This document shows, piece by piece, positions 11,382-23,968 of a stretch of DNA of 64,000 nt. Source of the stretch: Morella rubra (lineage: Eukaryota; Streptophyta; Magnoliopsida; Fagales; Myricaceae); NCBI GenBank assembly GCA_003952965.2, contig CM025853.1, positions 34,730,794 to 34,794,793 of the forward strand, given 5' to 3'. A model generated the notes under the pieces. The model was given only the letters and a program-made list of their open reading frames with translations. It made no database searches and was not told the origin of the DNA. A program made the position numbers and the translations under genes. Position 1 is the stretch's first letter; every line of letters starts with the position of its first letter.

Positions 11382-13309
11382 ATGGATAAAAGCTGGATTT
11401 ATGAGGTTGATAGACTCAAAAATGGAAATTATAGTGATGGTATTCGGGATTTTATGAGTGTTGCCCGTAGTTTTGCAGATTGTCGATAACTAATAAGATG
11501 TCCATGTAATAGATGTAAGAATGTGTTATTCAAACATGTAGACGAGATGAAAGATCATTTATTCATAATTGGGTTTGACTAGAGTTACACTCATTGGGTA
11601 TTTCATGGAGAATCGATTTCAGAAGTTCTTAACCAGGTAGTCACTTTAGAACCTAAACCGAGCAGCGAGGACTCTAAGGGAAACATAAATAATGATATAA
11701 GATTATGTTAGAAGATTTTGAGGCGAGAGTAGGGGTCGATGAGAACGCTGGTGAAAATATTTTGGGTCCTAAACAGTCAAGTTTGGGTCTGGAGACGGGT
11801 TTTCTGCGTATATCAAGTTATGGGCGGATGCTGAGCGAGAGTTGTATCTCGGGTGTAAGAAGTACTCGAAGTTGTCTTTCGTTGTTAGGTTACTTCATGT
11901 GAAGTCGGAGAATAATTTGACTGTAAAGGCGTTTGAAGATGTGTTGGGCTTGATAAAAGATGCACTGTTGGAGGGGGAGACACTTCCTAAATCTCATTAT
12001 GAGGTGAAAAAGTTAAGAAAGAATTTAGGATTTAGCTACGATAACATACATGTGTGCTTAAATGACTGTGTACTATTTTGGAAGAAACACAGTGAGTTAT
12101 AATAGTTTTCGATGTGTGGGGAATCGAGGTGGAAGTACAGTCAGAATAGCAAATCAAAGGTTCCTCAAAAAGTGCTGCGGCATTTTCCCTTGAAACCGAG
12201 GTTGCAGAGATTTTTTTTATCAAGGCAAACGGCAACGGATATGCGGTGGCACCAAGAGAAGCGTGTGGTTAAAGATGGGTGATAAGGTATCTGCAAACTC
12301 TAGGGTATGGAAAGACCTCGATAAGAAGTATAAATGGTTTGGTCAGGAATCTCGGAACGTCGGTTGGGTTTGGCATCTGATGGGTTCAATTCATTTGGCA
12401 ACATGAGCTTATCGTATAGTATATGGCCAGTGGTACTAATTCCATACAATTTGCCGCCATGGAAATGTATGAAGAATTCAAGTTTTATGCTGTCTTTTTA
12501 TTAGTTAAGTTGGACGAAGCGCAACATATTCTTGGAGTTGCCGTACTGGTTAGGGTTGAAACTTCGACATAATTTGGACGTCATGCACATAAAGAAGAAT
12601 ATTTGTGACAATGTGTTGGGAACTTTGATGAACCTTAATGGTAAAAGGCCTTGTATTTGCAAGTTCGGGGTCAACAGGAGGTGATGCCTCAAGCATTATT
12701 TACTTTAATGAAGGATGAACATAAGGAGTGTTGTGAATGGCTGAAGGGTGTCAAGTTTCCGGATGGATACGCCTCTAACATATCCCGATGCGTGAATATA
12801 AAATGAAAGGAAAATAATGGGTATGAAGAGTCACGACTAAAATGTGACTGGTTTGACTTGAGTACTCAAAACTTAGGTCTTGATAAAAGTGGTCGGTTTG
12901 TTAGAATTAACATATCCCGAAATTGGTAGAAAGACGACCCGTTCATGCTAGCTTCTCAGGGGAATCAAGTGTTTTATATCGATGATATGAAGTTGGGCGG
13001 TCACTGGAAGATTGTTCAAAAGATTACCCCTAGAAACACGTATGATATTCCACATATTGAGGAAGAAGCTAGTGAAGATGGAGAAGGACCGTCGAACGTG
13101 AAGCATACTAGGAGAATGAGTCTATTGAGCTTTTTGTGGACTTTAGCTCCTTTGACATGATCCTGTTGACTAGAAATGACGTCAAGGTTTATGTGCTGGT
13201 AACCGATAAGAGCGATCCATAACAACGTGAAGTAGAAGGAACCGATGATTCCTTAGAATCGTTCAGTGAAGATTGTAGTGATTTTGAAGAATACGACTCC
13301 GAGGTCTAA
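11382..13309 (+). pseudogene. Tnp2-type CACTA transposase, element A copy (core deleted)
   Basis: It starts with ATG at 11382 (MDKSWIYEVDRLKNG) and carries the transposase-associated N-terminal zinc-binding domain (RCPCNRCKNVLFKHVDE). A TAA interrupts the frame shortly before that motif. The Transposase_21 section is recognisable up to about 12500 (for example GLASDGFNPFGNMS near 12370-12410). It then lacks about 460 bp that element B retains (B about 36076-36540), and about 55 bp more near 12640. A third deletion at about 12838 removes the equivalent of B 36923-38038, including most of the DUF4218 and DUF4216 regions. The tail (12945-13309) keeps the DUF4216 end (QVFYIDDMKLGGHWKIVQK) and an acidic C-terminus ending TAA at 13307. 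Clearly inactive. Confidence 0.85.
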
Positions 13310-13425
13310 ACTAACTTTATCGTTTCAATTTACTTTGCGTTTCTATTTTATATTCATTTTGAATAACATGTGTCATTGTGTTTTTTTTCCTCTAATATTG
13401 ATTTATTTGGTCACAAGACGACGTC

Positions 13426-15159
13426 ATGCCAGCGGGAGGGAAACGTCTTTGGTGCGATTCATCAGTTTGAGCTGAGAGTAGTCCTGGTACACTAGTAGTG
13501 ACGGGTCCTTCACTTAGGGATAGGAACGAATTACCGTCCCCTGCCACAGCCAGTCCAGCAGGCACCCAAAGTAGTTGTGCGTGTAAGTATCTTACCCAGT
13601 CAATCAAAATTAAATATTATGACTTTTAAATTTCTATGCTTAACTAAATTTTAAATTTATTGTTCTTCATTTATAGCGATGTCCGAAATCAGACACGTTC
13701 GAGGTAGTACACGCTGGATTGCCTTACTTAAGGCTCGCACCGGAGGAAAGTTGACTGTCCATATCCCTGATGGACATACAGGCGGTGATGACAAGGCGTC
13801 CTCAATGCTCTCGAGTCATATTGGTGTGCTCGTTTGACAACATGTCCCATTTGAGATGAGTAAGTGGAAGGAGGTCCCCGAGGGGGTTAAATCGTATATG
13901 ATGAACCGAGTGTTGGTAAGTATAATTTATTAAATTTTAATTGTTGAAACTTTTATACGTTTCTAACTATTATATATGTTAAGGATGACTTCCAACTAGA
14001 TTACGACCGAGCCGAGGATCGCTTCACTGCGATGTTTACGATGAACACAGCGTATAGGCCGCACAAAAATAGAATGTTCCAGCATTACTTGATGTTCAAT
14101 TCCAAAGAAGAGGCATTAGAGCACCGTATCCCGATATGAACAAGGAATAATGGACTCATGTTTGTGATTTATTTGCGAGCGAGGAATTTCAGGTTCAAAC
14201 ATTTTTATTCGTCCTGAACGTTTATTTTATTTTATTATTAATTGTGGTAACAACTGTAAATGTACAATACAGAGGAGGAGTGCAATCAACAAGGAGAATA
14301 GAGCTAAGCTGAAGATTGTACACACATCGGGAGCGAGGTCTTTCCAACGCGCGAGAGCGTTGTTAGTAAGTAATAAATTTTAATTTTATTATTTATTATT
14401 TAAATAAATGACTTAGGTATTTTAATATGCACGTTTTATATTTCTTTTGGTGTACAGAAAAATTCAAAATCTGATGAGATTAGTCCTGCGTTGCTTTATA
14501 AAAAGACGCATACTAATAAGGATGGCATGTGGACATCAGAAGATGCACAAGAAAATTTTGTAAGTTGTAACATTAGATTTAATGATGCATTCATGTGCGT
14601 TTATGTTTCATATGTGCTATTTTATCTTTTTTTCTAATTTTGTAGGAAAAAATGGAGGCGTTACAGTTGCAGCACGAGTCAAAGGGAAATTCATACACCG
14701 AAGTGAGATCTTCGCCTAGGTGTTGGGGATGAAAGCGGGTTACGTGTGAGGTTTAGGCCGTTCAGTACGGTCTGTTGGATCATCTTCATCGTCATCGTCC
14801 GTTGATTTGTCCCAGAGGTTGGAGGAGGCCAGATTACAGATTGAAGAGATAAGGGCTAGACAATTGGAACATGAAGCGCTTCTCGTTAAGTGGTCAGATA
14901 TGGAGCAGACGAAGCGAGAGCATCTGCAGATGATGGAGGAGCAGCAATGGAAGAAAGATGAACAGCTGATGCAGATGATGGCAGAGCAGCAATGGAAAAA
15001 AGACGAAGAGCACCAGAAGATGATGGAGGAGTAGCAAAGGAGCCTAGTGGAACAATAGAACGGAGGATGCAACTAATGGCGGAGCAGATGCGTGAGCAGC
15101 TGGTGGAGCAAATTAGACAGCTGCAATCTCATTCGACACCCAAACGAAAATTTGGGTAG
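13426..15159 (+). pseudogene. TNPA-like / Transposase_24 (Ptta/En/Spm) gene, element A copy, multi-exon, broken
   Basis: ATG at 13426 (MPAGGKRLWC) opens exon 1. The downstream exons are bounded by gtaagt donors (about 13580, 13915, 14365, 14559) and AG acceptors. The middle exons carry features of plant Transposase_24 proteins: a segment like RMFQHY..FNSKEEALE and NKE.WTHVCDLFASEEFQ, then INKENRAKLKIVHTSGARSF and SPALLYKKTHTNKDGMW. The last exon (14645-15159) encodes a Gln/Glu/Met-rich coiled coil with roughly 15-residue repeats (MMEEQQWKKDEQLM). Nonsense changes include TAG at about 15032, where element B has CAA. The probable role in an active element is DNA binding at subterminal repeats, as for TNPA; this is inferred from family and position. 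Confidence 0.75.
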
Positions 15160-15962
15160 ATTTATATATTTTTACTACTTTGTCAGTACTTATCGATTAC
15201 GTATTTTATTTATTTTTAATAACGATTGCATATTTGTAGATTTTTTATTATATTATGAGCATTGAATATTTTTCTATTTATATTATTTATAAATTATTTT
15301 TAAAATTTTAATTAAATTAATTCAAATACAAAGAAAACCGTTTGAATGGTATCAAAAATCGTCCGAACGGTTATTTGACATTGATAACGTGCGCATGCAT
15401 AACTATCTGTCTGCACACATCGCGTTAAATTCTTTCATTCGCACTGTTATTTTCGCGTGCGCATGATCTTTTATTAAGCAAACGTGCACACGATACAACG
15501 ATATGTTTGAACGTGTTCAACTGAACAAGCGTCCGAACTTTATACGTCATAGTTCGAACGGATTTGAGGATGACAAATTAGTATTTTGTCATAAATAAAA
15601 TAACGGTGCAGACATTTTTACTAAAGCATCCGGACGATGTTGTATATCTGTGCGTACGGATTGTACATGACGAAATTCATTTCGTCACCTTGAACGAACC
15701 GTTCGCATGAGCTGTCCGAACATATAGAGAGTACGTTCACGCAGCTCATGCGAACGGATGGATTTGTACTGGGCAAGAAGATTTCCAATGTCGTTGCTAT
15801 GGCACATAACCGTTCGGACATTTTTGTAAAACATCTGAACGGTTTTGAGCGACAGAACACCAAAATCGTCGCCCAAAACTTTGGCTGACGTGCTTTAGGT
15901 GACAAATCGGGTAACAACTCGGTTTTGTCACCCAAAACATTAGCTGACGAAATTAGTACTTC

Positions 15963-15986
15963 GGGTGACAAATTTTTTTGTCACCC
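15963..15986. repeat. Subterminal hairpin near the right tip of element A
   Basis: Perfect inverted arms GGGTGACAAA and TTTGTCACCC are separated by four T residues, 21 bp inside the right terminus. The same GGTGACAAA/TTTGTCACC word is repeated several times in the last ~100 bp at both ends of A and B. Confidence 0.85.
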
Positions 15987-16007
15987 AAAGTCTTTTTTCT
16001 TGTAGTG

Positions 16008-16766
16008 TGTTGATGTGGCTTTGAATTTCTTATTAACCCTAAGTTGTTTTCTTTTGGGTGTTAGTAAAAAATTACCACTTACATGCCGAAAGTAACGGCG
16101 GTTAGTGCAAACAACAATCTCCACGCGGCCAAGATTTGTAATTTGTTTACATCCGCTTAGGTAATGTAGCACCATTAATATTTTTGACAAACATTCAATA
16201 TGAAAGACAACATATATAATACACTTAATCATAACCCCCTGAAAGCAAAGGGCAATAATTACAATTAACAAATTATTTGATCAATAAGTGACATATATAA
16301 AGTCATTGCTTGCCAGAAAATTTTTGACTCTATTGATATTTAGGCTATGGAGCCACTTCAAATTTTCAGGAAACATTCCAAATTTTTTCTCCAGAGTTAA
16401 TTAATTTGTGAGCAGTGAATATTAGTGACAACATGATTTCGCACGCATATATGCATCCAAAAGTATAAATACAAAAAAAAAAACTCAAAAGATCGGGAAA
16501 TAACACAAAAAAATAGAAAACCAAAGTTGATCAACCAAAAAATATTAGGTCTATTTGTTCTTGTATTTTTAGTAATTTTTATGAATTTTTAGACTTTTTT
16601 TTTTTTTTTATATTATCTTGTATTTTTAGACTTAAAGTGAGTCAACCAAAGTATACTGGGTAGAATTGCAGAGTATTGTAGTTGTAGTAACAAGATACGG
16701 ATGGCCTATTTAAACTTAACCACCTCGTCTTGTTGCAACAGAAAATTAGAAAATAAGAAGTTAAAA
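16008..16766. other. Upstream spacer of RLP pseudogene 1
   Basis: AT-rich, non-coding. It begins with the TGT target duplication and continues the spacer broken by element A. Close relatives are 28060-28245, 41476-42390 and 54300-54990. The stretch just before the gene (about 16660-16760) probably held the promoter and 5' UTR, since the same sequence precedes RLP pseudogene 2 ('gcagagtattgtagttgtag' versus 42322-42345). No functional promoter element is claimed. Confidence 0.5.
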
Positions 16767-19700
16767 ATGGAGTTGGAGCGTTTTTGGTGGTGGGCAACAT
16801 TGGTGTTGTTTCCATTGTGTATTCATGGCTGCTTCAGTTGTTGGGAGGAAGAGAGCATAGTGCTCTTACAATTCAAAGCGTCCAGCGACTATCCAAACAA
16901 TTGGCCTTTGTCTTCTCAGAGCTCAACCAACCAAAAGCGTAATTGCTGTCGTTAGGAAAGAGTATATTGCCACAATACTACAAGACACGTAATCAGACTT
17001 GATCTTAATGATTTGATGGGATACTACAATTGGAGTGAAGATAATTGGTATATGAATGCATCTCTGTTTCTTTCCTTTCAAGAGCTTAATTCCCTTGATT
17101 TGAACTTTAGTGGGATCTACAGATGGGTCTCCAATGAAGGTATGTTTATATCTCAAAGAAAAAGTAGGCGGTATTTGTTCTGTTTTTTATATTTAGGTAG
17201 ATTTGTTATGTTTTTCATTTACCTCAATGCTGTTGTTTTATCAATTTCATATGTTAGATTCGTTTTCTAATGATTTTGACATGGAAGTTAAAGTAGCTAA
17301 TTAAATTTTAGGTCTTGAAAGATTCTCCGGGTTGAGCAAGTTGGAGGAGCTTTCCTTTGATTTCAATTTCATCAACGATAGCTTTCTATCATCCATTGGT
17401 GTGATTGCATCGCTCAGGAAACTCCATTTGGAAGCCAACCTTGGCAATTGACCAATTCATATCCAAGGTATATTTTTGGCATCAACTCTTGATGTAACAT
17501 TCTTTGTCTTTCTTTGTCACTTGTAATAGCCTTTAATTAATTTCAAGCACATGAGTCTCTAAAGCTTTCGTTAGCTGTTTCAGAGTTGGGTAGACTAAAC
17601 AACCTGCAGGAGTTATACTTGGACTATTCACACATCGACAAAAGCAACCTCTAGAGAGCTGGAAATATGACTTCTCTGAATGTATTGTCAATGTGGCGAT
17701 GTAGACTCCAAGGCTGCTTACTTGGCAAAGGTAGTGATGTTTTCCTTACTCAAAGGGACACCAATAGATTAACCTAATATTCATTACTTTTCTCACACAA
17801 TTTCTTCAATTTACAAGCTGGTGTGAACTTAGAAACCTACAGGAGTTAGACCTCGGCAACAACGTTTTTGAAGGGATGCTGCCTTCGTGTTTGGCAAACA
17901 TGACAACACTCTGATTATTTAGTCTCTCTTCCAACCACTTCAATGGAAGCATTTCTTACATCTCTAGTTTGCCATCACTTGAGTACCTTGATTTGTCCAA
18001 TAACCACTTCACCCCAATCTCGTTCTCCTCATTTTCCAATCTCTCCTGACTAAAGATCCTAATCATTGATAAAATGGTGATAGATGAGGAAAATGAGTCT
18101 CAACCTTAGGATCCAACCTCCTAGTTATATGTTGTGCGTTTGTTGGGTTGTTTATCTAAAAGATTCAGCGGAACGATCCCCCAATTCCTTCAATACTAGT
18201 ATCAATTGCGAGTAATTGATCTCTCCCACAATAATTTATCAGGAGCTTCCCTTATTGGATGCTAGAAAACAATCCAAACTTGGAGGTTCTCAAGTTAAGA
18301 AATAACTCTTTCAAATGCCCTTTCCACTTGCCATACCATCTTAATCCCCATATTTGGAGAATAGATATTTTCCATAATCATATAGGAGGTCCAATTCCAA
18401 AAAATTTAGGTTCGGTGTTTCCGAATTTAGAGTTTTTAAACATGTCTAGAAATGAATTTGAAGGTAGGATTCCATCTTCCTATGGTAATTTGGCCTCCAT
18501 GGAATATTTAGACTTCTCTAATAATCATCTATCTGGAACGATACCTGAGTATTTGGCAATGAGTTGCTCCTCCTTGAGTGACTTGAAATTGTCAAATAAC
18601 AACTTCAGTGGCCAACTATTTCTTTCACCTTTAATTAATCTAACCTCCCTCCAGTATCTTTATTTGCATAACAACCACTTCTCGGGAAAGATCCCAAATT
18701 GCTTGTCCAGGTTTGGTTATTTGGGGGCATTGGATTTGAGTGACAACAATCTGACAGGCATGATTCCAAGATGGTTAGGGAATGCGTATTCTTTGCAAAT
18801 TATTGCTTTGGCCAAAAATAAGCTTGAAGGACCCATTCCACAAGAATTTTATAAATCTTTAATAGGCTGTTATTCCTTGATCTTTCAGAGAATGATCTGT
18901 CTAGGTCTATACCCTCTTATTTCAATTCATCATACATCATACATGTTCATTTGCCAAAAAACAGGCTAAGTGGTCCCCTTCCAAGTGCATTGAAAGATTA
19001 GTCTCTCACTCGATCTCAGTTACAACAACCTAACTGGCTACCTACAAGATTGGATCGACAAGCTCTCATCATTGAGCATTCTCCTCTTGAGACACAATCA
19101 TTTACAGGGTAGGATTTAACCTCATTTATGCCTTTTAGGCTGATTAAGCATGTTAGATCTTGCCGAGAATAACTTTTCCGGTCCAATACTTCCTTGCTCG
19201 GGTAACATTGCTTCTGAGGAAACAAATAAAAAATCTAATCCAATCCAAGACGAAACTTTTTTTTTTTTTCAACTGCTTCTCCTCCCCAATTTTCAGATTT
19301 TCCATACTTGAGAATAAAGCTTCAAGATAGCCTTGGATTCTATCTTGTTGAAACTGATTATGTTGCTATAGAGGAAGCTGTCCAAGAGGTGGAGTTCATA
19401 ACAAAGAGAAGAAGTGATATGTATAAAGGAAACATCCTCAATTTAATGTCTGGAATTGACCTCCCGTCCAATAGATTAATAGGTGGAATTCCGCCTGAGC
19501 TGGGAAACCCGAGCAACATCCATGCATTTAACTTGTCCCACAATAATCTTACTAGATCAATCTCAATAACATTCTTGAAATTAAAGCAAATAGAGAGTTT
19601 GGATTTTTCCAATAATAATCTGAATGGTGTAATCCCTTCATAACTTATAGAGTTGAACTTTCTAGAGGTCTTCATTGTGGTACATAACAATTTGTTCGGG

Positions 19701-20057
19701 AGAACTCTAGAAAGAAAAGCTCAGTTCAGGACCTTTGAGAAAAGCAGTTACGAGGACAATCCTTTTCTGTGTGGACCTCCATCAGATAATACTTGCAATG
19801 ACATCCCAGAACCACCGTATGCCGCTATGCTAATTGATAAGGTGGTAGAAGAAGGTGATAGTTTCTTGGACATGGGCGTCTTTCACATAAGCTTCGTTGT
19901 CTCTTACATAGAAGTGGAGTTGGCAATTGGTTCAATTTTATGGATAAATCCTTATTAGCGTCGAGCGTGGTTCTACTTCATTGAAGTGTGTATGGCCAAC
20001 TGCTACTGTTTTGTGGTAATCAATCTCCGCAAACTACACAACTTCAAAACTGAGTAG
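16767..20057 (+). pseudogene. Receptor-like protein (LRR-RLP) pseudogene 1, nearly full length
   Basis: ATG at 16767 opens a signal peptide (MELERFWWWATLVLFPLCIHG), then the N-terminal cap with SCWEEESIVLLQFKAS and the paired-Cys CC[R/W] motif. TAG replaces the expected Trp after NCCR (about 16954). Exon 1 ends at 17139 before gtatg and exon 2 starts at 17312. Later exons begin near 17585 and 17820, with the long LRR exon after that. LRRs of the plant LxxLxLSxNxLxGxIP type run from about 17830 to 19650. The longest open part is 18259-18969, about 236 codons. The C-terminus has the NPFLCGPP cap, an acidic spacer, one membrane segment (FHISFVVSYIEVELAIGSILWINPY) and a short RRAWFYF cytosolic tail ending TAG at 20055. 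There is no kinase domain, so it is an RLP, of the multi-intron AtRLP1/13/15 kind. Many stops (17446, 17652, 17912, 18108, 19638, 19956 areas) make it dead. Confidence 0.88.
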
Positions 20058-23000
20058 CCTTGCATGGTTTTAATGTGTAATGAACGTCATTGAGAAAGTG
20101 GTTGTTGTTACTGTTAATATTGAGGTCAGTCTTTGACGTGTTCCTGAATCCCATGTCTTCCTTCCCAGCTATTGGAAAAAAAGGAGTAATTTTTTTCTCT
20201 TTTTTAGTTTTTGATACTAGTAAATAGATTTGTTGCCAATATCTCAGCCTCTTTTACAGTCAAATTAGTCCGCTCAAATAAACTTACCCTGATAAGAATA
20301 TTATTTCTCCAAAAATAATTTTGGAAAGAAAAAAGGTAGAAAGAACGGCATTGTCTCCAAAAATATTGTTCTTTTTTTTGGTAACCAGAGAAATTTGTTC
20401 TCTCATGTGCCTAATTTATTGTGCTCGATTTTTGAGTATGGGGTTGGACAGACTTATTAGTTAATTGAAAAAAGCTTAACTGAGTATGGGGTTGGACATA
20501 CGCATGTCAAAAATAATGTTTTCTCATATGCCCAAAATAAATAGAAGGAAATTTGTTTCTTCCAAGTTGTACTTTTCGGTACCACCCAAAACAGTGGCAA
20601 AACTAGGATTGAATTTGAAGGAGGGCAAACTTCTAATGCGAAATGGCAAAATTTTTTTTTCCTACATAATGCAAAAAAGTGTCTTAAAGTTCAAATATAA
20701 AAAACTAAGGACAAAAAATATTAAAAATATTGAAATACCTGTATCGTACTATTTGCTGAGACTGAGCTACGAGTCTGCATCGTTTGATATTTGCATGATC
20801 GAATATTTGCATAAGATGTAATAACAATTCTCTCTTTATAAAAATACCAAAGCCCCTCATTCCCCATACATGATATCGTTTCTCTATAATCCGGGAAATC
20901 AAAAACCATATATAGAAGATTATCAATGGCAAGACTACATCTTCCTACTGCTTCAAGATAAATGCACATGAATGTTTAGTAATTCGGGTCATTTAGATCA
21001 GAACATATATTAGGGAAAGTCTAGCTTATTGTGTTCAACTTTGTCAAGCTAATCTCGTCCTTGTCCCACAAAAAATTGAATTATTAGCATACATATTTTA
21101 CTTTTTGTGACCTCTAATAAACATATGTCTAGCCTATCTTTTCGACCTAGCATTCATTCATGAACCCTGAGCAGACAAAATGAATATTCCTCCTGAAAGA
21201 AAAAACCTTAAAGAGGGAAGGACCTCGTTCCCTATTCTTATCCCAACATACATAATCAAGAAGAGATCATATCTCCTGTCATGTAAATACATACACAAAA
21301 AATAAATAAATTTTTGGGTGAGGCAACCGGGGCAGTGGCCCCTCTCGTTCCGCCCTGTCGATCAGAGTTAAATGCTTTTTCCCTTTTTTTTTTGGTCTAA
21401 TAAGAGTTTTATGCTTTTTGATTGGGAGTGGTTAACCTATTACCCAGTCAAGTCTACTCAAATAACGTAGGGACATGACTTTAGCCGTTGAAAAAAGAGT
21501 TTCTAAAAAACAACTAGAAAAGACTATTATTTATTTTTATTTAAGAAATAAAAATAAATAAGACGACGGACATTCATTTTATAAAATTTAAGAATTTTAA
21601 AATTTTTGATAGGATTGTGAATATTTATATTAATTGAAGTTTTATAGAGTTTTATGTAAAAGTTAGTGAAAAGTTTTAAAAATATTTAATTTTTGTTAGA
21701 ATTTGTACAAAGGTATAGGAGAGATATTTTGATAATAATTTTTAATAAAAAAATATTAGAGTTTAGTGAAAAAATATGGAGAGAGAAGACTTGTTATAAT
21801 TTTTTTTTTTTTAAAAGTATTGAAATTAGTGTGAAAAGTTGTTAGAATTTGACTTAAAATTATAGGTGTTTGTATAAGATTTTTTGAGATTTTGAATGTT
21901 GGTTTTGTGAATTTTGTTGCATTCATTATAATCTAAAACACTTTTGCAAACCAAAGTGCCTAAAATTAGTACCTAACATTTGTGAAAATATGGGTGCATC
22001 GCTGCATCTTGAGAGGAAGACATAGATAATCCAAGAAAAACTAGACAAATTTAGAGCTGGTGAATAGTAAATATTTGGAAATTTATGCCTCGTTAAGGAA
22101 CAATCATTTCTTATTCAACTAGTGACAAATACTCATCATTATGGCCTTAATGAACTGGAAATTTAAGTATCCTTTAGGAACAATCATTGCAGTCATTTTA
22201 AGTCATCATCGTCACCAAAAATTACAGTTAGTGCAAATCAAAATTAGTTGAAAATTACATGAAAAATGAGGAAAATTAATAAATTAACAAACTTCAAATG
22301 TAAATGCAGAAATTTCAATAGTTGGAAGAAGGGGGGAGAGCTCGATTGATATTTTGATAGATATAACGTGTCCAATATTAAAATAGAATTATTTTCTCAA
22401 CTAGAAGCGACAGCAAGAAGCGAAATAAAACTGAATTCTCTTCTCCATTATTAAAATTTTCCCTTTCGGGTATCAAAAAAAAAAAAAAATTACTTATGGG
22501 ATCCTTTTTAATTTGTCGACAGAATTGGATATGCAACTTGCAACAGATTTGACGCCAAATGTTTCGCCTATTCTTTAATGTCCGCTCAATTAATGCAGTG
22601 TTACGGACAAACTCATTCTTTCTGACAGCAAAGACAAGATATTGAATACTATTGTTCCAAAAGAAATTCTTTTAGGAAAAAAAAAAAACCTAAATCGTAG
22701 GGTCTTATCAACCATTAGTGACAATATGGGAACACGACAACACGTAGATATTAATGCAAGAAAAACGTATCCTGAATATATTATATATATAAGTTTTTTT
22801 TGTGTCTTTTTTAAGGAACAGTACTTACCAATGGGGATAGCTGGAAGTTTTGTGTCTCTACTGTAGGGGATGTATTATATATATATAAGTCATCATCGTC
22901 AGTCGTCACAAAAAATTATAGCACATTTACGAGTTTGGTCGAAGTTAGTGGGAAATTACGTGGAAAAGGACGAAAATAGAGTCAAGACCTAAGTCAAGCT

Positions 23001-23225
23001 TCCATTAAAGCTTGTTGGTGCAGAATTTCAAGGATGGAGAGAGGCAGATCGGTTCAGGATTCTCCGTAAGTGTAATTCGCATTACAAAAACAACATACCT
23101 ACTGCCGCGGTCGAAATGAAAAATGTTCAAAAAATGCATTTATAAACTTTCGTAGTGGAACCAGCATTTGCGTTACACTGCAAGGATTGCTGTCGGTAAA
23201 AATGATTAGAAGTAGTTTTATGAAA
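20058..23225. other. Downstream spacer of RLP pseudogene 1; duplicated-block sequence, no genes
   Basis: 20058-20420 parallels the sequence after RLP pseudogene 2 (45663-45990). 21340-21600 and 21950-22080 parallel 30990-31240, 54110-54310 and 63200-63480. The AT-rich piece 21565-21950 is absent from those copies and may be an insertion, but I see no clear terminal repeats. 22080-22300 and 22885-23000 are diverged copies of one another ('aagtcatcatcgtca'). Open frames here (20486-20821, 22642-22866) look like chance. Confidence 0.5.
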
Positions 23226-23601
23226 GGGGAAAATACACTTTTCACCCACAAACTATTGGAGTAGTGACACATTATATCCCAAACTACCATCTTTAAGACA
23301 TTACACTCTCAAACTACTAATGTTGTACATTTTGCACCTAAACTACCCACTTTGACACATTACACCCTCCAACTACTAATATTAAATACTTTGCACCTCT
23401 ATTTGACAATAATACCCTTGAGAAATTAATGAATTGACAACAATATCTAAGGGCATTATCGTCATTTTAGTTTGAAAATTTGAGAAAGGGTGTAAAGTGT
23501 TAAAAATTGGTAGTTAGAGGGTGTAATGTGTCAAAATTAGTAGTTTAGGGTGTAAAGTGTAAAATATATAATAGTTCATGGGTGAAAAGTATATTTTTTT
23601 C
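23226..23601. mobile_element. MULE-type MITE, 376 bp
   Basis: The left end GGGGAAAATACACTTTTCACCC and the right end (reverse complement GAAAAAAATATACTTTTCACCC) form long imperfect inverted repeats. These continue inward with repeated phrases of the type 'acactttacacccTaaactac'. Flanks TTTATGAAA (23217-23225) and TTTACAAAA (23602-23610) are a 7/9 match, consistent with an aged 9 bp Mutator-like target duplication. No coding capacity. Confidence 0.65.
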
Positions 23602-23734
23602 TTTACAAAACGTTGGTGAAACTCAAACTACAACAGCTTAGCAAAAAAAAAAAAAAACTCGAACTACTACCGCGGTCATTCAACGGTGGTCGAAAAACGC
23701 GGGTAAAAACCATTTTTTAAATGTGGTCAAGAGC

Positions 23735-23960
23735 TCTTTAGTAGCATTTTTAAAATACTGTTAAAATCACCTTTTCTGGCGTTTGTTTAAGACGCGACAA
23801 AAAACTCATTTTAACGACACTTCAGAAACGCTGCTAAATAGAATTCTAGATGAGTCTTTACCAACCATTTTTAGAATTATTTACACAAAAGTTAGAATGA
23901 TTCACATATTTGCAAGGAAGACAACTCTACTTTGTATCCATCTTTTCTCATGTAACATGC
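23735..23960. repeat. Deleted copy of dispersed repeat R1
   Basis: 23735-23865 matches 2855-2998 and 23866-23960 matches 3949-4030. The roughly 950 bp in between are absent. The join falls in a short shared 'accaac/accagtaac' context, suggesting a simple internal deletion. Confidence 0.7.
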
Positions 23961-23968
23961 ACAGAAAT

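Larger units (their letters stand above)
5603..16007 (+). mobile_element. CACTA (En/Spm) DNA transposon, element A, 10,405 bp
   Basis: The left end is CACTACAAGGAAT at 5603. The right end is ...TTGTAGTG at 16007, whose reverse complement starts CACTACAAGAAAA. The 3 bp target duplication TGT is at 5600-5602 and 16008-16010. The related spacer near 41476 is an uninterrupted empty site. Internal order: subterminal GGTGACAAA motifs and GTYCGRAC palindromes, a small coiled-coil ORF (6698-7085, broken), a plant-transposon-protein-like gene (8689-9825, frameshifted), Tnp2 (11382-13309, internally deleted), and a Transposase_24-like gene (13426-15159, broken). Element B at 32034-41234 is a diverged sibling. 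A has no usable transposase, so it could move only if supplied in trans. Confidence 0.95.

Noticed and set aside
14740..15072. Cys/Ser-rich minus-strand ORF opposite the TNPA-like coiled coil (and its partner at 39940-40344)
   Set aside because: It is the reverse complement of the Gln/Lys/Glu/Met coiled-coil repeats; the Cys/Ser/Phe pattern is a mirror of GAA/GAG/CAG/ATG codons. There is no independent support.
5711..16000. Short palindromic repeats suggesting a CRISPR-like array
   Set aside because: Motifs are 8-10 bp, irregularly spaced, present in both orientations and confined to plant CACTA elements. No fixed-length spacers or cas genes.
18259..18969. A 236-codon LRR ORF as a stand-alone functional gene
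   Set aside because: It lacks a signal peptide, cap and membrane segment and is the best-preserved stretch of a longer pseudogene.
16767..20057. Receptor kinase gene
   Set aside because: After the membrane segment only a short RRAWFY tail remains and no kinase motifs follow, so the receptor-like protein class fits better.
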